DNA of 50,014 bases from Pedosphaera sp. (GCA_028293325.1 JAQGPA010000091.1:1-50014); one strand, 5' to 3'; shown: positions 7,629 through 14,967, counted from the first letter of the stretch. Numbers and translations are program-made. The notes: generated by a model from the sequence alone, not told the origin.

Positions 7629-8729
7629 TTAGAAAACCGCCGACTTCAAAAACAATTCGTAGATGTAGCCTTCCAATTCCGCCGCGCGGTGCCCGGCCGT
7701 GTGCGCCGCAAGCACGCGCTCCCGGGCGCGTTCCGCGATGAGGCGTCGTTCCGATTCGGACAGAGCCTGCAGATATTTGAGGACCTCCTTGCCGGAACGT
7801 GCGATGAGGATTTCCTCGTCCGGCTTGAAGAATTCGTCAAGCCCCTGCCAATAATCGGTGATGATGGGCGTGCCGCAGGCAGCGGCCTCAAAGAGGCGCG
7901 CGCTGGGCGACCAACCGGCGGCCACCATGCAACTGCGCGTGAGGTTGAGGGTGAATCTTTGCGCATTGTAAAAAGCGCGGTGTCGGGCGGGAGACAAATA
8001 GATGGTGCGTTTTACATTGTGCGGCCATTTGAGTTCTTTTGGGAATTGCGGTCCGGCCACTGCGAAGCGTCCTTGATGCCAATGGCGCGCGGGTTCCAAC
8101 AGCAGCCGATCGAGTTCCGGTTGCCGGTCAGGACTGTAGGTGCCCATGTAACCGAGGTCCCATTTCACGGGACGGGCTTGCGGGGAATAAAGCTCCGGGT
8201 CCACCGAGCAGTACAAGGCGCGGGCCATGGGCGAACCGTAGTGCTGCTCCAAGCGCTGCAACGTGGGTCCGCCGGTGAACGAAAGATAAAGTTGGTAAGC
8301 GGGAATAAGTGCGCGCGAAAGATAGTCGAGGTCGCCCCGTTCCAACCGCGCCAGCGTGACAGGGGTGTCGATGTCGTAAAAAGCGGTGACGCCCTCAGCA
8401 AGCTGTGTGACCCATTGGCCAATGGCGGCGCCGTCTTGAACGTAAGAGCCAACGATGACGCAATCCGCCTGGCGCACGGCGGTGGTGAAACGTTTTTTCA
8501 ATTCTGGAAGAGAGTGATACAGATGAGTGCGACCATAGGGCGGTTTGGGCAGATCACGATTCGCGGCGTACCACTTCAAATTGCGTTCCAGAAACAGAAT
8601 GTCGTGACCGCGCGCGACCAATTCACGGACGAGTCCGCGATACGTGGTGGCGTGCCCGTTGCCCCAGGAGGAAGTGATGGATAGGCCAAGAATGACAATT
8701 TTAAGCGGTTGGGGTGAGTCGAAATTCAT
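7629..8729 (-). CDS. CgeB-like glycosyltransferase, copy 2
   Basis: This 366-residue paralogue of the downstream gene has KIVILGLSITSSWGNGHA at the N-terminus, FYDIDTPVTLARLE in the middle and ARLFEAAACGTPIITD near the C-terminus. The start at 8729 (MNFDSPQPLK) is preferred over the in-frame start at 8789: the upstream 20 codons are out of frame with, and overlap, the tail of a broken third paralogue, and the two normal copies then have nearly equal length. The start overlaps the end of that tail, which is how tightly packed operon genes look. Soluble, GT-B fold; it probably adds one sugar in the pathway that has since been eroded. Substrate unknown. Confidence 0.85.
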   Translation of the reverse strand: MNFDSPQPLKIVILGLSITSSWGNGHATTYRGLVRELVARGHDILFLERNLKWYAANRDLPKPPYGRTHLYHSLPELKKRFTTAVRQADCVIVGSYVQDGAAIGQWVTQLAEGVTAFYDIDTPVTLARLERGDLDYLSRALIPAYQLYLSFTGGPTLQRLEQHYGSPMARALYCSVDPELYSPQARPVKWDLGYMGTYSPDRQPELDRLLLEPARHWHQGRFAVAGPQFPKELKWPHNVKRTIYLSPARHRAFYNAQRFTLNLTRSCMVAAGWSPSARLFEAAACGTPIITDYWQGLDEFFKPDEEILIARSGKEVLKYLQALSESERRLIAERARERVLAAHTAGHRAAELEGYIYELFLKSAVF

Positions 8730-8889
8730 GGCATCGGCTTCGGTGGTTTCCGGTGAGCGCCGCCTCCAATTGCGCTGCCCGTTGCGCATAGGCGTGTTCG
8801 GCCAGGATGCGCTGCAAAGCGGCGTGGCCGATGGTTTGCGCCCGTTCCCGCGTCAGAGCGCACAGTTGTTCGGCGACTTGCCGACCGTC
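8701..8889 (-). pseudogene. C-terminal remnant of a third CgeB-like glycosyltransferase
   Basis: In the frame ending with TAA at 8701-8703 the minus strand encodes about 63 residues containing QRILAEHAYAQRAAQLEAAL. This aligns without gaps to the C-terminal helix of the two intact paralogues (ERTLAEHTAAHRVAELE and ERVLAAHTAGHRAAELE). Upstream, homology stops at about 8889 and no start codon or N-terminal domain exists. Its last codons overlap the start of copy 2, the original operon arrangement. It is a deletion relic, not a functional gene. Confidence 0.7.
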
Positions 8890-8894
8890 CCGCG

Positions 8895-8924
8895 CCCCCC
8901 TGTTATCAGAACCTTCCTGTCCAT
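8895..8924 (-). pseudogene. Possible first codons of an NAD-dependent sugar epimerase
   Basis: From an ATG at 8924 the minus strand reads MDRKVLITGG, the usual opening strand and glycine turn of extended short-chain sugar epimerases (consensus VLITGGAGFIG). The match breaks off at once inside a G-rich run, and the glycosyltransferase tail begins in another frame. It is consistent with a deletion joining the start of one operon gene to the end of another. Ten residues are thin evidence. Confidence 0.3.
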
Positions 8925-9145
8925 GTGCTTTGAAAGATTATGTCCGCCGCCTGCAATATCAAATGGGGCGATGTCCCCGTTTAGTTGGCGAAAATTACGA
9001 ACCACCAAATTAGAGTTTTGCGCGACGAAACTTCGCTTTGGGGCTTACCCTGCGGAAAAGCATGTCAAGACCCTACTGGTTTGGCGCAGGCACAACACTA
9101 AGTTCAGGTCCGTGGAAGCGAGGTTTGACCGGAACAGAAACCGGA

Positions 9146-9430
9146 ATGGCGCGGGGAAAATCCGTGTGGCGCTCATCGGCGCGACCAACTGCACGCCCTC
9201 GCGCAGGCACGGAGTGGATTTTTAGAAGGACGCTGGGGAGGGAGAGTCGGTGCCCAGGTTGGTGCACGCCAACCTGGGCGACTGCCATGATTGCAACATC
9301 GAATTTACGGCTGCTTTCGACGTCAACCAGACCAAAGTCGGTCGGGAACTGCCGGAAGCCATTTTTGTCGAGGTTTCGGCCAAGGGTTTCCAAGTCGATC
9401 GCGGAATGGTTGTGGCGACTGGGGGTGAAG
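9146..9430 (+). pseudogene. Broken N-terminal fragment of inositol-1-phosphate synthase
   Basis: The plus strand encodes a series matching the N-terminal NAD-binding part of actinobacterial-type Ino1: KIRVALIGATNC, GVDF, then VPRLVHANLGDCHDC, IEFTAAFDVNQTKVG and ELPEAIF, in the right order and spacing. Three lesions show. The ATG at 9146 is one base out of frame with the rest; restoring one A in the run at about 9157-9160 would fix it. An in-frame TAG at 9223-9225 sits where Ino1 has a Tyr. The remaining roughly 250 residues (catalytic and tetramerisation parts) are absent, replaced by the histidine phosphatase gene. Intact Ino1 converts glucose-6-phosphate to inositol-1-phosphate. Together with the neighbouring relics, this marks an eroded inositol/sugar locus. 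Confidence 0.72.
9252..9279. repeat. Perfect inverted repeat inside the ino1 relic
   Basis: Arms GCCCAGGTTGG (9252-9262) and CCAACCTGGGC (9269-9279) are perfectly complementary around a 6-nt loop. There is no following T-tract. It is probably incidental to the old coding sequence, but unusually long for chance. Confidence 0.6.
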
Positions 9431-9495
9431 CAGTTACGCACCGGCATCCATTGGGTGGATGGATGCCACCCGAACGCCACGGCATGGCTTTCACC

Positions 9496-10080
9496 ATGAC
9501 CACATTTTACATCATCCGGCATGCCACCAATGATCTGGTGGGCAAGGTCATTACGGGACGCCGTCCAGGCATCGGCTTGAATCCCGAGGGGCGGCGTCAG
9601 GCGGAGCAATTGGCCAAACGCCTGGCCAGGGAGCCGATCCAAATTGTTTACAGCAGTCCGCGGGAACGGGCCGTGGAGACGGCCGTGCCGCTGGCCAAAC
9701 GCCTGAATCTCGACATTCAAATTTCCGAAGCGTTCGATGAAATTGATTTTGGCGATTGGACGGGATTGACGTTCGAGCAATTGGCGCCATTGCCAAAATG
9801 GCAGCGGTGGAATTCATTCCGCGGTGTCACCCGCATTCCCGGAGGAGAAATGATGTGCGAAGTCCAAACCCGGATGGTAATGGCCATCCAAGGTTTGCAT
9901 GCGGAGTACCCGGAACAAACCATCGCAGTGTTCAGCCACGGCGACCCGATTCGCGCCACGCTGGCCTATTACCTGGGGGTGCCATTGGATTTACTTCAAA
10001 GAATCAGGGTCGATCCCGCGAGTGTAAGCATTATCACGCTCAATGAGGAAGGTCCGGAGGTGCTGGGCATGAATGGTTGA
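9496..10080 (+). CDS. Histidine phosphatase (phosphoglycerate mutase-like)
   Basis: A 194-residue protein of the histidine phosphatase superfamily. The catalytic RHG-type motif appears as IIRHATND at residues 7-14. The second catalytic region is YSSPRERAVETA (about 52-63), the acidic proton donor lies in EIDFGDWTGL, and the second His is in VFSHGDPIRA. Substrates in this family range from phosphosugars and nucleotides to phosphoproteins, so none is assigned. An upstream in-frame ATG at 9484 would add four residues; neither start has a clear ribosome-binding site. It sits immediately downstream of the ino1 relic on the same strand, which hints at an original role in the lost inositol/sugar pathway. 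Confidence 0.88.
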   Translation: MTTFYIIRHATNDLVGKVITGRRPGIGLNPEGRRQAEQLAKRLAREPIQIVYSSPRERAVETAVPLAKRLNLDIQISEAFDEIDFGDWTGLTFEQLAPLPKWQRWNSFRGVTRIPGGEMMCEVQTRMVMAIQGLHAEYPEQTIAVFSHGDPIRATLAYYLGVPLDLLQRIRVDPASVSIITLNEEGPEVLGMNG

Positions 10081-10222
10081 CCGCAACTGCCATTAATTCG
10101 TTCCACAACCAATGGCGATAACGGTTGCGGGCGGCCTTAAGGCGCGCTTCGTCATCAGGAGCATCCCCGCTCGAGGCAGCGCAAAGCACCGATTGGCCCA
10201 TGCGAAAAGCCGCAAAAGCCAT
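10040..10222 (-). CDS. Doubtful small ORF, possible relic
   Basis: A 60-codon minus-strand frame overlapping the end of the phosphatase gene by 41 bp. The part outside the overlap reads like a real helical protein (MAFAAFRMGQSVL, then ARNRYRHWLWNELMAVA), and the open frame continues upstream of the ATG with a similar alanine-rich helix until a TGA. I do not recognise it. It could be a small gene or an eroded one; the last 14 codons, antisense to the phosphatase, are probably not meaningful. Confidence 0.25.
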   Translation of the reverse strand: MAFAAFRMGQSVLCAASSGDAPDDEARLKAARNRYRHWLWNELMAVAVNHSCPAPPDLPH

Positions 10223-10296
10223 GCGATAAAATGTCAGCGCCGCCGCATCGGCTGCGACAAAATATTTGCACCCGCTTGGCTTTCAAGCCAAATGTG

Positions 10297-10308
10297 GGGT
10301 TAACACTC
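10297..10308. promoter_or_regulatory. Weak relative of the GGGT-N4-ACCC palindrome
   Basis: GGGTTAACACTC matches GGGTGAACACCC at 10 of 12 positions and lies about 106 bp upstream of the exported two-repeat protein. It is too degenerate to claim as a site on its own. Confidence 0.2.
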
Positions 10309-10413
10309 CATTGGTGGATTTGCGAAGCTGCGCTGAGACTGTGGATGGGCAAGGTTGCTGTCATTTCGAGGCGGTGATAACCCACGTATTAATTAACTTT
10401 AAAGGAGAAGAGC

Positions 10414-11001
10414 ATGAAAAAAATATTGTCAGCTTGCTTAATATCGCTGTTGCTCGGAACCACATTCCCAGCCATCGCGCAAACCCAGTCACAATCCCAA
10501 ACCAACAAATCGGAACCTGTTCTTTCAGAAGCCATCACCGTGAACGCAACCGTCGAGAAAGTCAGTCCTCGACGGAAGTTGGTCACCTTGAAAGATCCGG
10601 ACGGAAATCTCATCATGATGAAGTTTGGCGATGCCGCGCCGGATCTCAGCAAATTCCACAAGGGGGATCAAGTCGTCGCCAGTTATCTCAAATCAGCGGC
10701 CATTATGCTGGCCAAACCCGGTGAAGAGCCGACAGGTCGGGCACAGGAAGAGTTTGTCGTCCAACCGGCGGGTGGCGCGGGTCCCGGCGGGGTGGTCGTA
10801 AACACGATCAGAACCTCTGCCACAATCGAGAATGTGGATCCCAAGAAACGTCAGGTGACGGTTAAGGAGCCGGACGGGCGCACCGTTAAGTTGAAGGTCG
10901 ATAACCGCGTGACGAATCTGGATCAGATCAAGCCAGGTGACAAAATCGTCGTCCGGTACACCGAAGCCGCTGGAATTTCACTCGCCAAGTCTCAAAGCTG
11001 A
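10414..11001 (+). CDS. Exported protein with two tandem beta-barrel-like repeats
   Basis: The 195-residue product starts with a classical Sec signal peptide (MKKILSACLISLLLGTTFPA, cleavage likely after AIAQ) and has a strong ribosome-binding site, AAAGGAG, 8-10 bp upstream. The mature part contains two copies of a unit of about 60 residues: NATVEKVSPRRKLVTLKDPD...GDQVVASYL and SATIENVDPKKRQVTVKEPD...GDKIVVRYT, each ending in a hydrophobic (A)GISLAK/AIMLAK strand. The strand-turn pattern suggests small OB- or SH3-like barrels. It is probably periplasmic. I know similar bacterial exported proteins of unknown function only in general terms and assign none. An intrinsic terminator follows. Confidence 0.8.
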   Translation: MKKILSACLISLLLGTTFPAIAQTQSQSQTNKSEPVLSEAITVNATVEKVSPRRKLVTLKDPDGNLIMMKFGDAAPDLSKFHKGDQVVASYLKSAAIMLAKPGEEPTGRAQEEFVVQPAGGAGPGGVVVNTIRTSATIENVDPKKRQVTVKEPDGRTVKLKVDNRVTNLDQIKPGDKIVVRYTEAAGISLAKSQS

Positions 11002-11007
11002 CAGGCG

Positions 11008-11040
11008 TTTTCGCCCGGCATTTTATATTGCGGGCGAAAA
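11008..11040. repeat. Inverted repeat downstream of the exported-protein gene
   Basis: TTTTCGCCCG (11008-11017) and CGGGCGAAAA (11031-11040) form perfect 10-bp arms around a 13-nt AT-rich loop. They lie 7 bp after the stop codon and may help stabilise the 3' end; the typical terminator is the next hairpin. Confidence 0.6.
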
Positions 11041-11060
11041 GAAGTTCAGCCGAAATATCA

Positions 11061-11095
11061 AAGCACTCACGTTCAGGCGTGAGTGCTTGCTTTTT
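11061..11095 (+). terminator. Intrinsic terminator
   Basis: Perfect 11-bp stem AAGCACTCACG / CGTGAGTGCTT with a 6-nt loop, followed after two bases by TTTTT. This is a textbook rho-independent terminator ending the exported-protein transcript and separating it from the GH76 gene. Confidence 0.88.
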
Positions 11096-11257
11096 GGTCT
11101 CGAACAAAGGGGAAACCGCAGGCAAGCCATTGCCGCCGTTAAAATATTTTCCGGGGCAGGTCCATTCTTAGCTGCTGCCCAAGCCGACAAGTTTCAAGGA
11201 CAAGGCGCAAAACCAACAATCCTTTTAATTTTGTCACGCACACTTAATAATTGACCC

Positions 11258-13153
11258 GTGATAAGAAGCAATATCTGTCTACTGTTATGTCTGGCAGTCG
11301 CGCATGGCTATGCCGCAGTAATGCCGGGTGACGATTTCAATGCGAACACCGCAGCCGCCACCACGGTCCTGCAACAGTGGCACAATCGTGCCGGGTTGTG
11401 GAACACCACGGGTTGGTGGAATGCGGCCAATTGCGTGGACGCGCTTGAGGATGCAATTACCGTGAATGATGACGATAGTTATCTGCCGGTGCTGCGTCGT
11501 ACCTTCGACCTGAATTCCGGCGGTCATTTCCTGAATAATTACTATGATGATGAAGGGTGGTGGGCGTTGACGTGGCTGCGGGCCTTCGATTTAACCGGGG
11601 ATACGCGCTATCTGAAAATGGCAAAAACCATTTTTGCCGACATGACCGGCGGTTGGGATGCCAAGTGCGGCGGCGGCATCTGGTGGAGCAAGGAGCGAAC
11701 TTACAAAAACGCCATTGCCAACGAACTTTTTCTTTTGGTGGCGGTACGGCTGCATCAGCGGACGCCCGGTGACCGCGGCTCCAGCAGTTATTTTGATTGG
11801 GCGCTCAAGGAATGGGCCTGGTTCAGGGACAGCGGCATGGTTAATTCGCATAATCTGGTAAATGACGGCTTGAACCAGGAGTGCCAAAACAATGGCAAGA
11901 CGACTTGGTCCTATAATCAAGGCGTCATTCTTGGTGGTTTGGTGGAATTATATAAAGCCACGGGAGACACCCAGTATCTAAAGCTGGCGGTTGCCCTGGC
12001 CGATGCGGCCATCGCCACGCTGATTGATACCAAGGGCGTGCTTTGCGAACCGCGCAAAGTTTTTGGCGATAACGGCGACGTTCCGCAATTCAAAGGAATT
12101 TTTATGCGTTATCTTGCCGGTCTTTATGACGTCGAGCCCAAGCCGGCCTATTTTAAATTCCTGTTCGAGAATGCCCACGCCCTCTGGTTCAACAATCGCA
12201 ACCGCACGAATCAATTCGGAATGGAATGGAGCGGCCCCGTTGATAAGACGGATGCGGCACGCCAAAGTTCAGCCTTGGCGCCGATCAGCGCATTGGCCGA
12301 GCCGATGACCACGAACCTGGTTTTCGCCAAGGGTGCTGGGGCGGCGGCATTCAACCATGGCATTGGCGGCGTTGCGGGAACGCTGGCCTGGACGTGCAAT
12401 GCCACCAATGCCACACACGCAGACTTTATGCTATTCGGACCTTATTGCTCCTCTCTGCCCGAGGGAAGGCATACCGCCCATTTCCGGTTGGCGGTGGATG
12501 CGACCAATAGTTCCACCACGAAGTTGGTTCGGTTGGATGCGAGGGACAATGACAACGGAATAATTCTGGCGACTCAGGCGGTGGCTTGGAATGCATTCAG
12601 CGAGGCCAATCAGCCGCAGGATTTTCAGTTGGTTTTCACAAATGCTACCCCGGGAGATGCGTTGGAGTTTCGAGTTTTCTGGAATTGCGCTCCCGACGCT
12701 CCGGCGTTGACGGTGACCGATGTCACCATCGACGGTTCCCGTAATTGGACTGCGGCCAACCTGAAGCATGACCTCGGGCGACTGGATGGACTCAATGGAT
12801 GGGAGGCGGATCCGGCACGGGACAAGACTTCAGGCTATCTGGTAAATGGACCAGGCACGGCGGAAATTCCGGCGGGAAATTGCCGCGCCCGGTTCGAGTT
12901 GAAAGTTGATAATTTTAACTGGGACAACAGCAGAGTGGCAGAGCTTTCCGTCGTGGAGGTGGAGACGGGGAGCGTGATCGCGGCGCGGTATCTCGCGCGG
13001 AGCGAGTTTCCCAATGTGCGCTATCAGACCTTTGATGTGGATTTTCGCGCAGTAGCGGGCCGGCGATATGATTTTCGCACCCGGTGGAATTACGCCGTTC
13101 ATGCGCCACGCCTGACGCAGCGGAGTTTGGTGGTTACGACCAGGCAACGCTGA
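11258..13153 (+). CDS. Secreted glycoside hydrolase family 76 (alpha-1,6-mannanase-like)
   Basis: The 631-residue protein has an N-terminal signal peptide (residues 1-20, ending HGYAA). Residues about 30-310 match the GH76 (alpha/alpha)6 barrel: aromatic WWN/GGGIWWS segments and the paired catalytic aspartates in NNYYDDEGWW (Asp97-Asp98), followed by KNAIANELF and WSYNQGVILGG. Known GH76 members are endo-alpha-1,6-mannanases acting on fungal-type mannan or related glycans. The C-terminal half (about 330-631) lacks catalytic motifs and seems to hold two related beta-sandwich-like modules (LPEGRHTAHFRLAVD and IPAGNCRARFELKVD), possibly carbohydrate-binding. It is probably exported to the periplasm or medium. 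It stands alone between a terminator and the hydrogenase locus. Confidence 0.85.
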   Translation: MIRSNICLLLCLAVAHGYAAVMPGDDFNANTAAATTVLQQWHNRAGLWNTTGWWNAANCVDALEDAITVNDDDSYLPVLRRTFDLNSGGHFLNNYYDDEGWWALTWLRAFDLTGDTRYLKMAKTIFADMTGGWDAKCGGGIWWSKERTYKNAIANELFLLVAVRLHQRTPGDRGSSSYFDWALKEWAWFRDSGMVNSHNLVNDGLNQECQNNGKTTWSYNQGVILGGLVELYKATGDTQYLKLAVALADAAIATLIDTKGVLCEPRKVFGDNGDVPQFKGIFMRYLAGLYDVEPKPAYFKFLFENAHALWFNNRNRTNQFGMEWSGPVDKTDAARQSSALAPISALAEPMTTNLVFAKGAGAAAFNHGIGGVAGTLAWTCNATNATHADFMLFGPYCSSLPEGRHTAHFRLAVDATNSSTTKLVRLDARDNDNGIILATQAVAWNAFSEANQPQDFQLVFTNATPGDALEFRVFWNCAPDAPALTVTDVTIDGSRNWTAANLKHDLGRLDGLNGWEADPARDKTSGYLVNGPGTAEIPAGNCRARFELKVDNFNWDNSRVAELSVVEVETGSVIAARYLARSEFPNVRYQTFDVDFRAVAGRRYDFRTRWNYAVHAPRLTQRSLVVTTRQR

Positions 13154-13235
13154 CGTGGCTGCATTTGGCTGTTGATGCAGTAGGAGGCCGGGCATTTTTT
13201 CAGGTGACAGTGGCAGTCGTTTTCCGCGGTTTGCT

Positions 13236-13247
13236 GGGTGAACACCC
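13236..13247. promoter_or_regulatory. Palindrome GGGT-GAAC-ACCC upstream of the hydrogenase locus
   Basis: GGGTGAACACCC lies about 130 bp before the first micro-gene. Its reverse complement, GGGTGTTCACCC, matches 11 of 12 bases of the palindrome core at 1285-1296 upstream of the NarL-type regulator. It is a candidate operator for the whole 15-kb operon. The surrounding 225-bp spacer holds no other convincing element; a short CTGCAT/ATGCAG stem at 13159-13180 may end the GH76 transcript. Confidence 0.45.
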
Positions 13248-13378
13248 TATTTCACGGGATGGCAATGGATGTAAACTAGCACAATGACCAGTCAGCCGTC
13301 CGGTCGTTGATTCAGTGAAAACTGCGGAGCGACGCGCTGGCGCAGGTCAAGGACATTCCGGTGAAATGAGGCAGAACA

Positions 13379-13474
13379 ATGTCGGCAAAACAACAACCCG
13401 GCCTGAGCCATCCAATTAGCATCACAACGGACATGGTGTGGGATGGTGAACTGGCCTTTTCGGAGGACGCATAA
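13379..13474 (+). CDS. 31-residue micro-protein opening the hydrogenase operon
   Basis: A short frame with a usable ribosome-binding site (TGAGG about 8 bp upstream of ATG) encodes 31 residues, rich in polar and acidic groups and containing TTDMVWDGELAFSEDA at the C-terminus. Its TAA shares its last base with the ATG of the next gene (TAATG), a translational-coupling arrangement repeated through the operon. No transmembrane segment and no cysteine. I do not recognise a named family. Position and coupling are the arguments that it is real, probably an accessory or assembly peptide for the hydrogenase. Confidence 0.5.
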   Translation: MSAKQQPGLSHPISITTDMVWDGELAFSEDA

Positions 13475-13674
13475 TGCTGCTACGCAGAAAACCACCTGAG
13501 CCGACGCATGTGCCAGGCACCATGAGAGGCGAGGAGATGCTCCTCAAACAGGGCAGGGAGGCTGGCCGCAACCCGAACCGGAAGTATTATCGCTCAGCCA
13601 GGGATGCCACGGGAATCAATGCCGACGATCGGGAGCCGATTCTCTCGACCATGCCCAGCCTTCCGCCACAATGA
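13474..13674 (+). CDS. 66-residue hydrogenase-locus protein of unknown function
   Basis: Small basic protein, coupled by TAATG to the gene before and by ATGA to the gene after. It contains a stretch resembling short proteins that I recall next to group 1h hydrogenases in actinobacteria: THVPGTMRGEEMLLKQGREA, then RSARDATGI and a Pro-rich end MPSLPPQ. No cysteines, no membrane helix, probably little fixed structure. Family resemblance is from memory and unverified; the coupling on both sides is direct evidence that it is translated. Role unknown; an assembly or scaffold peptide is a reasonable guess. Confidence 0.65.
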   Translation: MLLRRKPPEPTHVPGTMRGEEMLLKQGREAGRNPNRKYYRSARDATGINADDREPILSTMPSLPPQ

Positions 13675-14321
13675 GCCATCCTCCCACTGCCGCGCGCGGG
13701 AGTCCATTTGCCGCGCTGCGCCGCCTGACGCAACCGCGCGTCGTTCAGGAGCAGTGCGAACTTTGCAGCGTGGCGCTGGCGTCGGAGCATCGTCATCTGT
13801 TGGAGATGTCGAGCCGCAAGGTGGTGTGTGCCTGTGATCACTGTGCGATGCGCTTTCAATTGGTAATTGCCGGGCGCTTCAAACTAATCCCCAGGGCACC
13901 CCACGCATTACCAGATTTCCGCATGACCGATGGCCAATGGGAAAGTCTCGCTCTGCCAATCAATCTGGCTTTTCTCTTTTACAACACGCCAGGCAAAAAG
14001 ATGATGGCACTCTATCCCAGTCCGGCGGGCGCCACGGAATCGCTCCTGCCACTGGCCGCGTGGGAGACTTTAGTGATGGATAATCCCGCGCTGGCCCAGA
14101 TGGAGCCCGACGTTGAAGCGCTATTGATCAACCGGGTAAAAACCACGCGACGATATTACCTTGCTCCGATTGACACTTGCTACGAGTTGGTGGGACTGCT
14201 TCGCGTTCATTGGCGCGGATTATCCGGGGGCGACGAGGTCTGGGAGCAGATTGATGCGTTCTTTGCCCGGCTCGAAGAAAGGTGTGAACCCTTGCCGGAA
14301 GTGGAGGCCAGCCATGCCTGA
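13671..14321 (+). CDS. DUF5947-like hydrogenase accessory protein
   Basis: The 216-residue product starts inside the previous stop (ATGA). Near the N-terminus it has a four-cysteine arrangement, CELC (residues 28-31) and CACDHC (about 53-58), which looks like a zinc or iron knuckle, with EHRHLLEMSSRKVVC between. The remaining residues are alpha/beta without obvious catalytic motifs (PINLAFLFYN, FFARLEERC). This matches the DUF5947 proteins found beside group 1h hydrogenases. Function is unestablished; metal binding is inferred from the cysteines. It overlaps the next gene by 8 bp, so the two are almost certainly made together. Confidence 0.78.
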   Translation: MSHPPTAARGSPFAALRRLTQPRVVQEQCELCSVALASEHRHLLEMSSRKVVCACDHCAMRFQLVIAGRFKLIPRAPHALPDFRMTDGQWESLALPINLAFLFYNTPGKKMMALYPSPAGATESLLPLAAWETLVMDNPALAQMEPDVEALLINRVKTTRRYYLAPIDTCYELVGLLRVHWRGLSGGDEVWEQIDAFFARLEERCEPLPEVEASHA

Positions 14322-14967
14322 TCTGGACTTCAAAATCATCGGTGTGGAGCCGGCGGCTCACGGACTGACACCCTTATTGCATTTCAAGCTGCAAGTCAAC
14401 AATGCGCCGGCAACGGAGACCGTACAGGCCGTGATGCTGCACGCGCAGATTCAGATTCAGTCAGCGCAGCGGATATACAATGCGGTGGAGCAGGAGCGTT
14501 TGTCCGACCTGTTCGGCACGGTGGATCGCTGGGGGCAGACATTGCGCAACCGGCTTTGGGCCCACTCGAATACGATGGTGCGGACCTTCACGGGCAGTGC
14601 CGAAGCCGTGTTGCCGGTGCCGTGCACGTATGACTTGAATGTGACGGCCACCAAATATTTCCATGCGTTGGAATTCGGCGAGGTTTCCTTGCTTTTTTTA
14701 TTCAGCGGAACCGTTTTCTATGCGGCAGCAGATGGACGACTGCAAGTCGAACAGATTTCCTGGAACAAAGAGTGTGTTTATCGGATGCCCATTCAGACGT
14801 GGCAGGAAATGATGGAGGAGCATTACCAGAACAGTGCGTGGCTCTATCTGCACCGGGATATCTTTGAGCGGCTCTATGCCTACAAGCGCCGCCATGGTTT
14901 GGCGACCTGGGATATAACCATCGAACGCTTGTTGCCGGAGTTAAAAACGGAAGAGGTGCCGGCATGA
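14314..14967 (+). CDS. DUF6084-like hydrogenase accessory protein
   Basis: This 217-residue product begins at 14314 (MPDLDFKIIGVEP), overlapping the upstream stop by 8 bp; the open frame extends upstream to 14161 but that part is antisense-like filler. The N-terminal half is beta-rich (LHFKLQVNNAP, VMLHAQIQIQ), followed by LFGTVDRWGQTL, a VPVPCTYDLNVTATKYFHAL segment, and LLFLFSGTVFY, then a helical end. This pattern agrees with DUF6084 proteins that accompany group 1h hydrogenases. No enzyme motif and no signal peptide are visible. It is probably a cytoplasmic assembly or electron-transfer partner; that role is inferred from constant neighbourhood only. Confidence 0.75.
   Translation: MPDLDFKIIGVEPAAHGLTPLLHFKLQVNNAPATETVQAVMLHAQIQIQSAQRIYNAVEQERLSDLFGTVDRWGQTLRNRLWAHSNTMVRTFTGSAEAVLPVPCTYDLNVTATKYFHALEFGEVSLLFLFSGTVFYAAADGRLQVEQISWNKECVYRMPIQTWQEMMEEHYQNSAWLYLHRDIFERLYAYKRRHGLATWDITIERLLPELKTEEVPA

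Noticed and set aside
6597-8684. 695-codon open frame on the plus strand
   Set aside because: It is exactly antisense to the two CgeB-like glycosyltransferases, whose motifs are clear; high GC at third positions opens the opposite strand. Its product is low in recognisable structure.
9443-9467. Inverted repeat GGCATCCA / TGGATGCC upstream of the histidine phosphatase
   Set aside because: Eight-bp arms with a 9-nt loop and no position-specific feature; could be chance in DNA joining the ino1 relic to the phosphatase.
13159-13180. CTGCAT/ATGCAG stem after GH76 as an intrinsic terminator
   Set aside because: Six-bp stem with a 10-nt loop and no T-run; too weak to annotate as a terminator.
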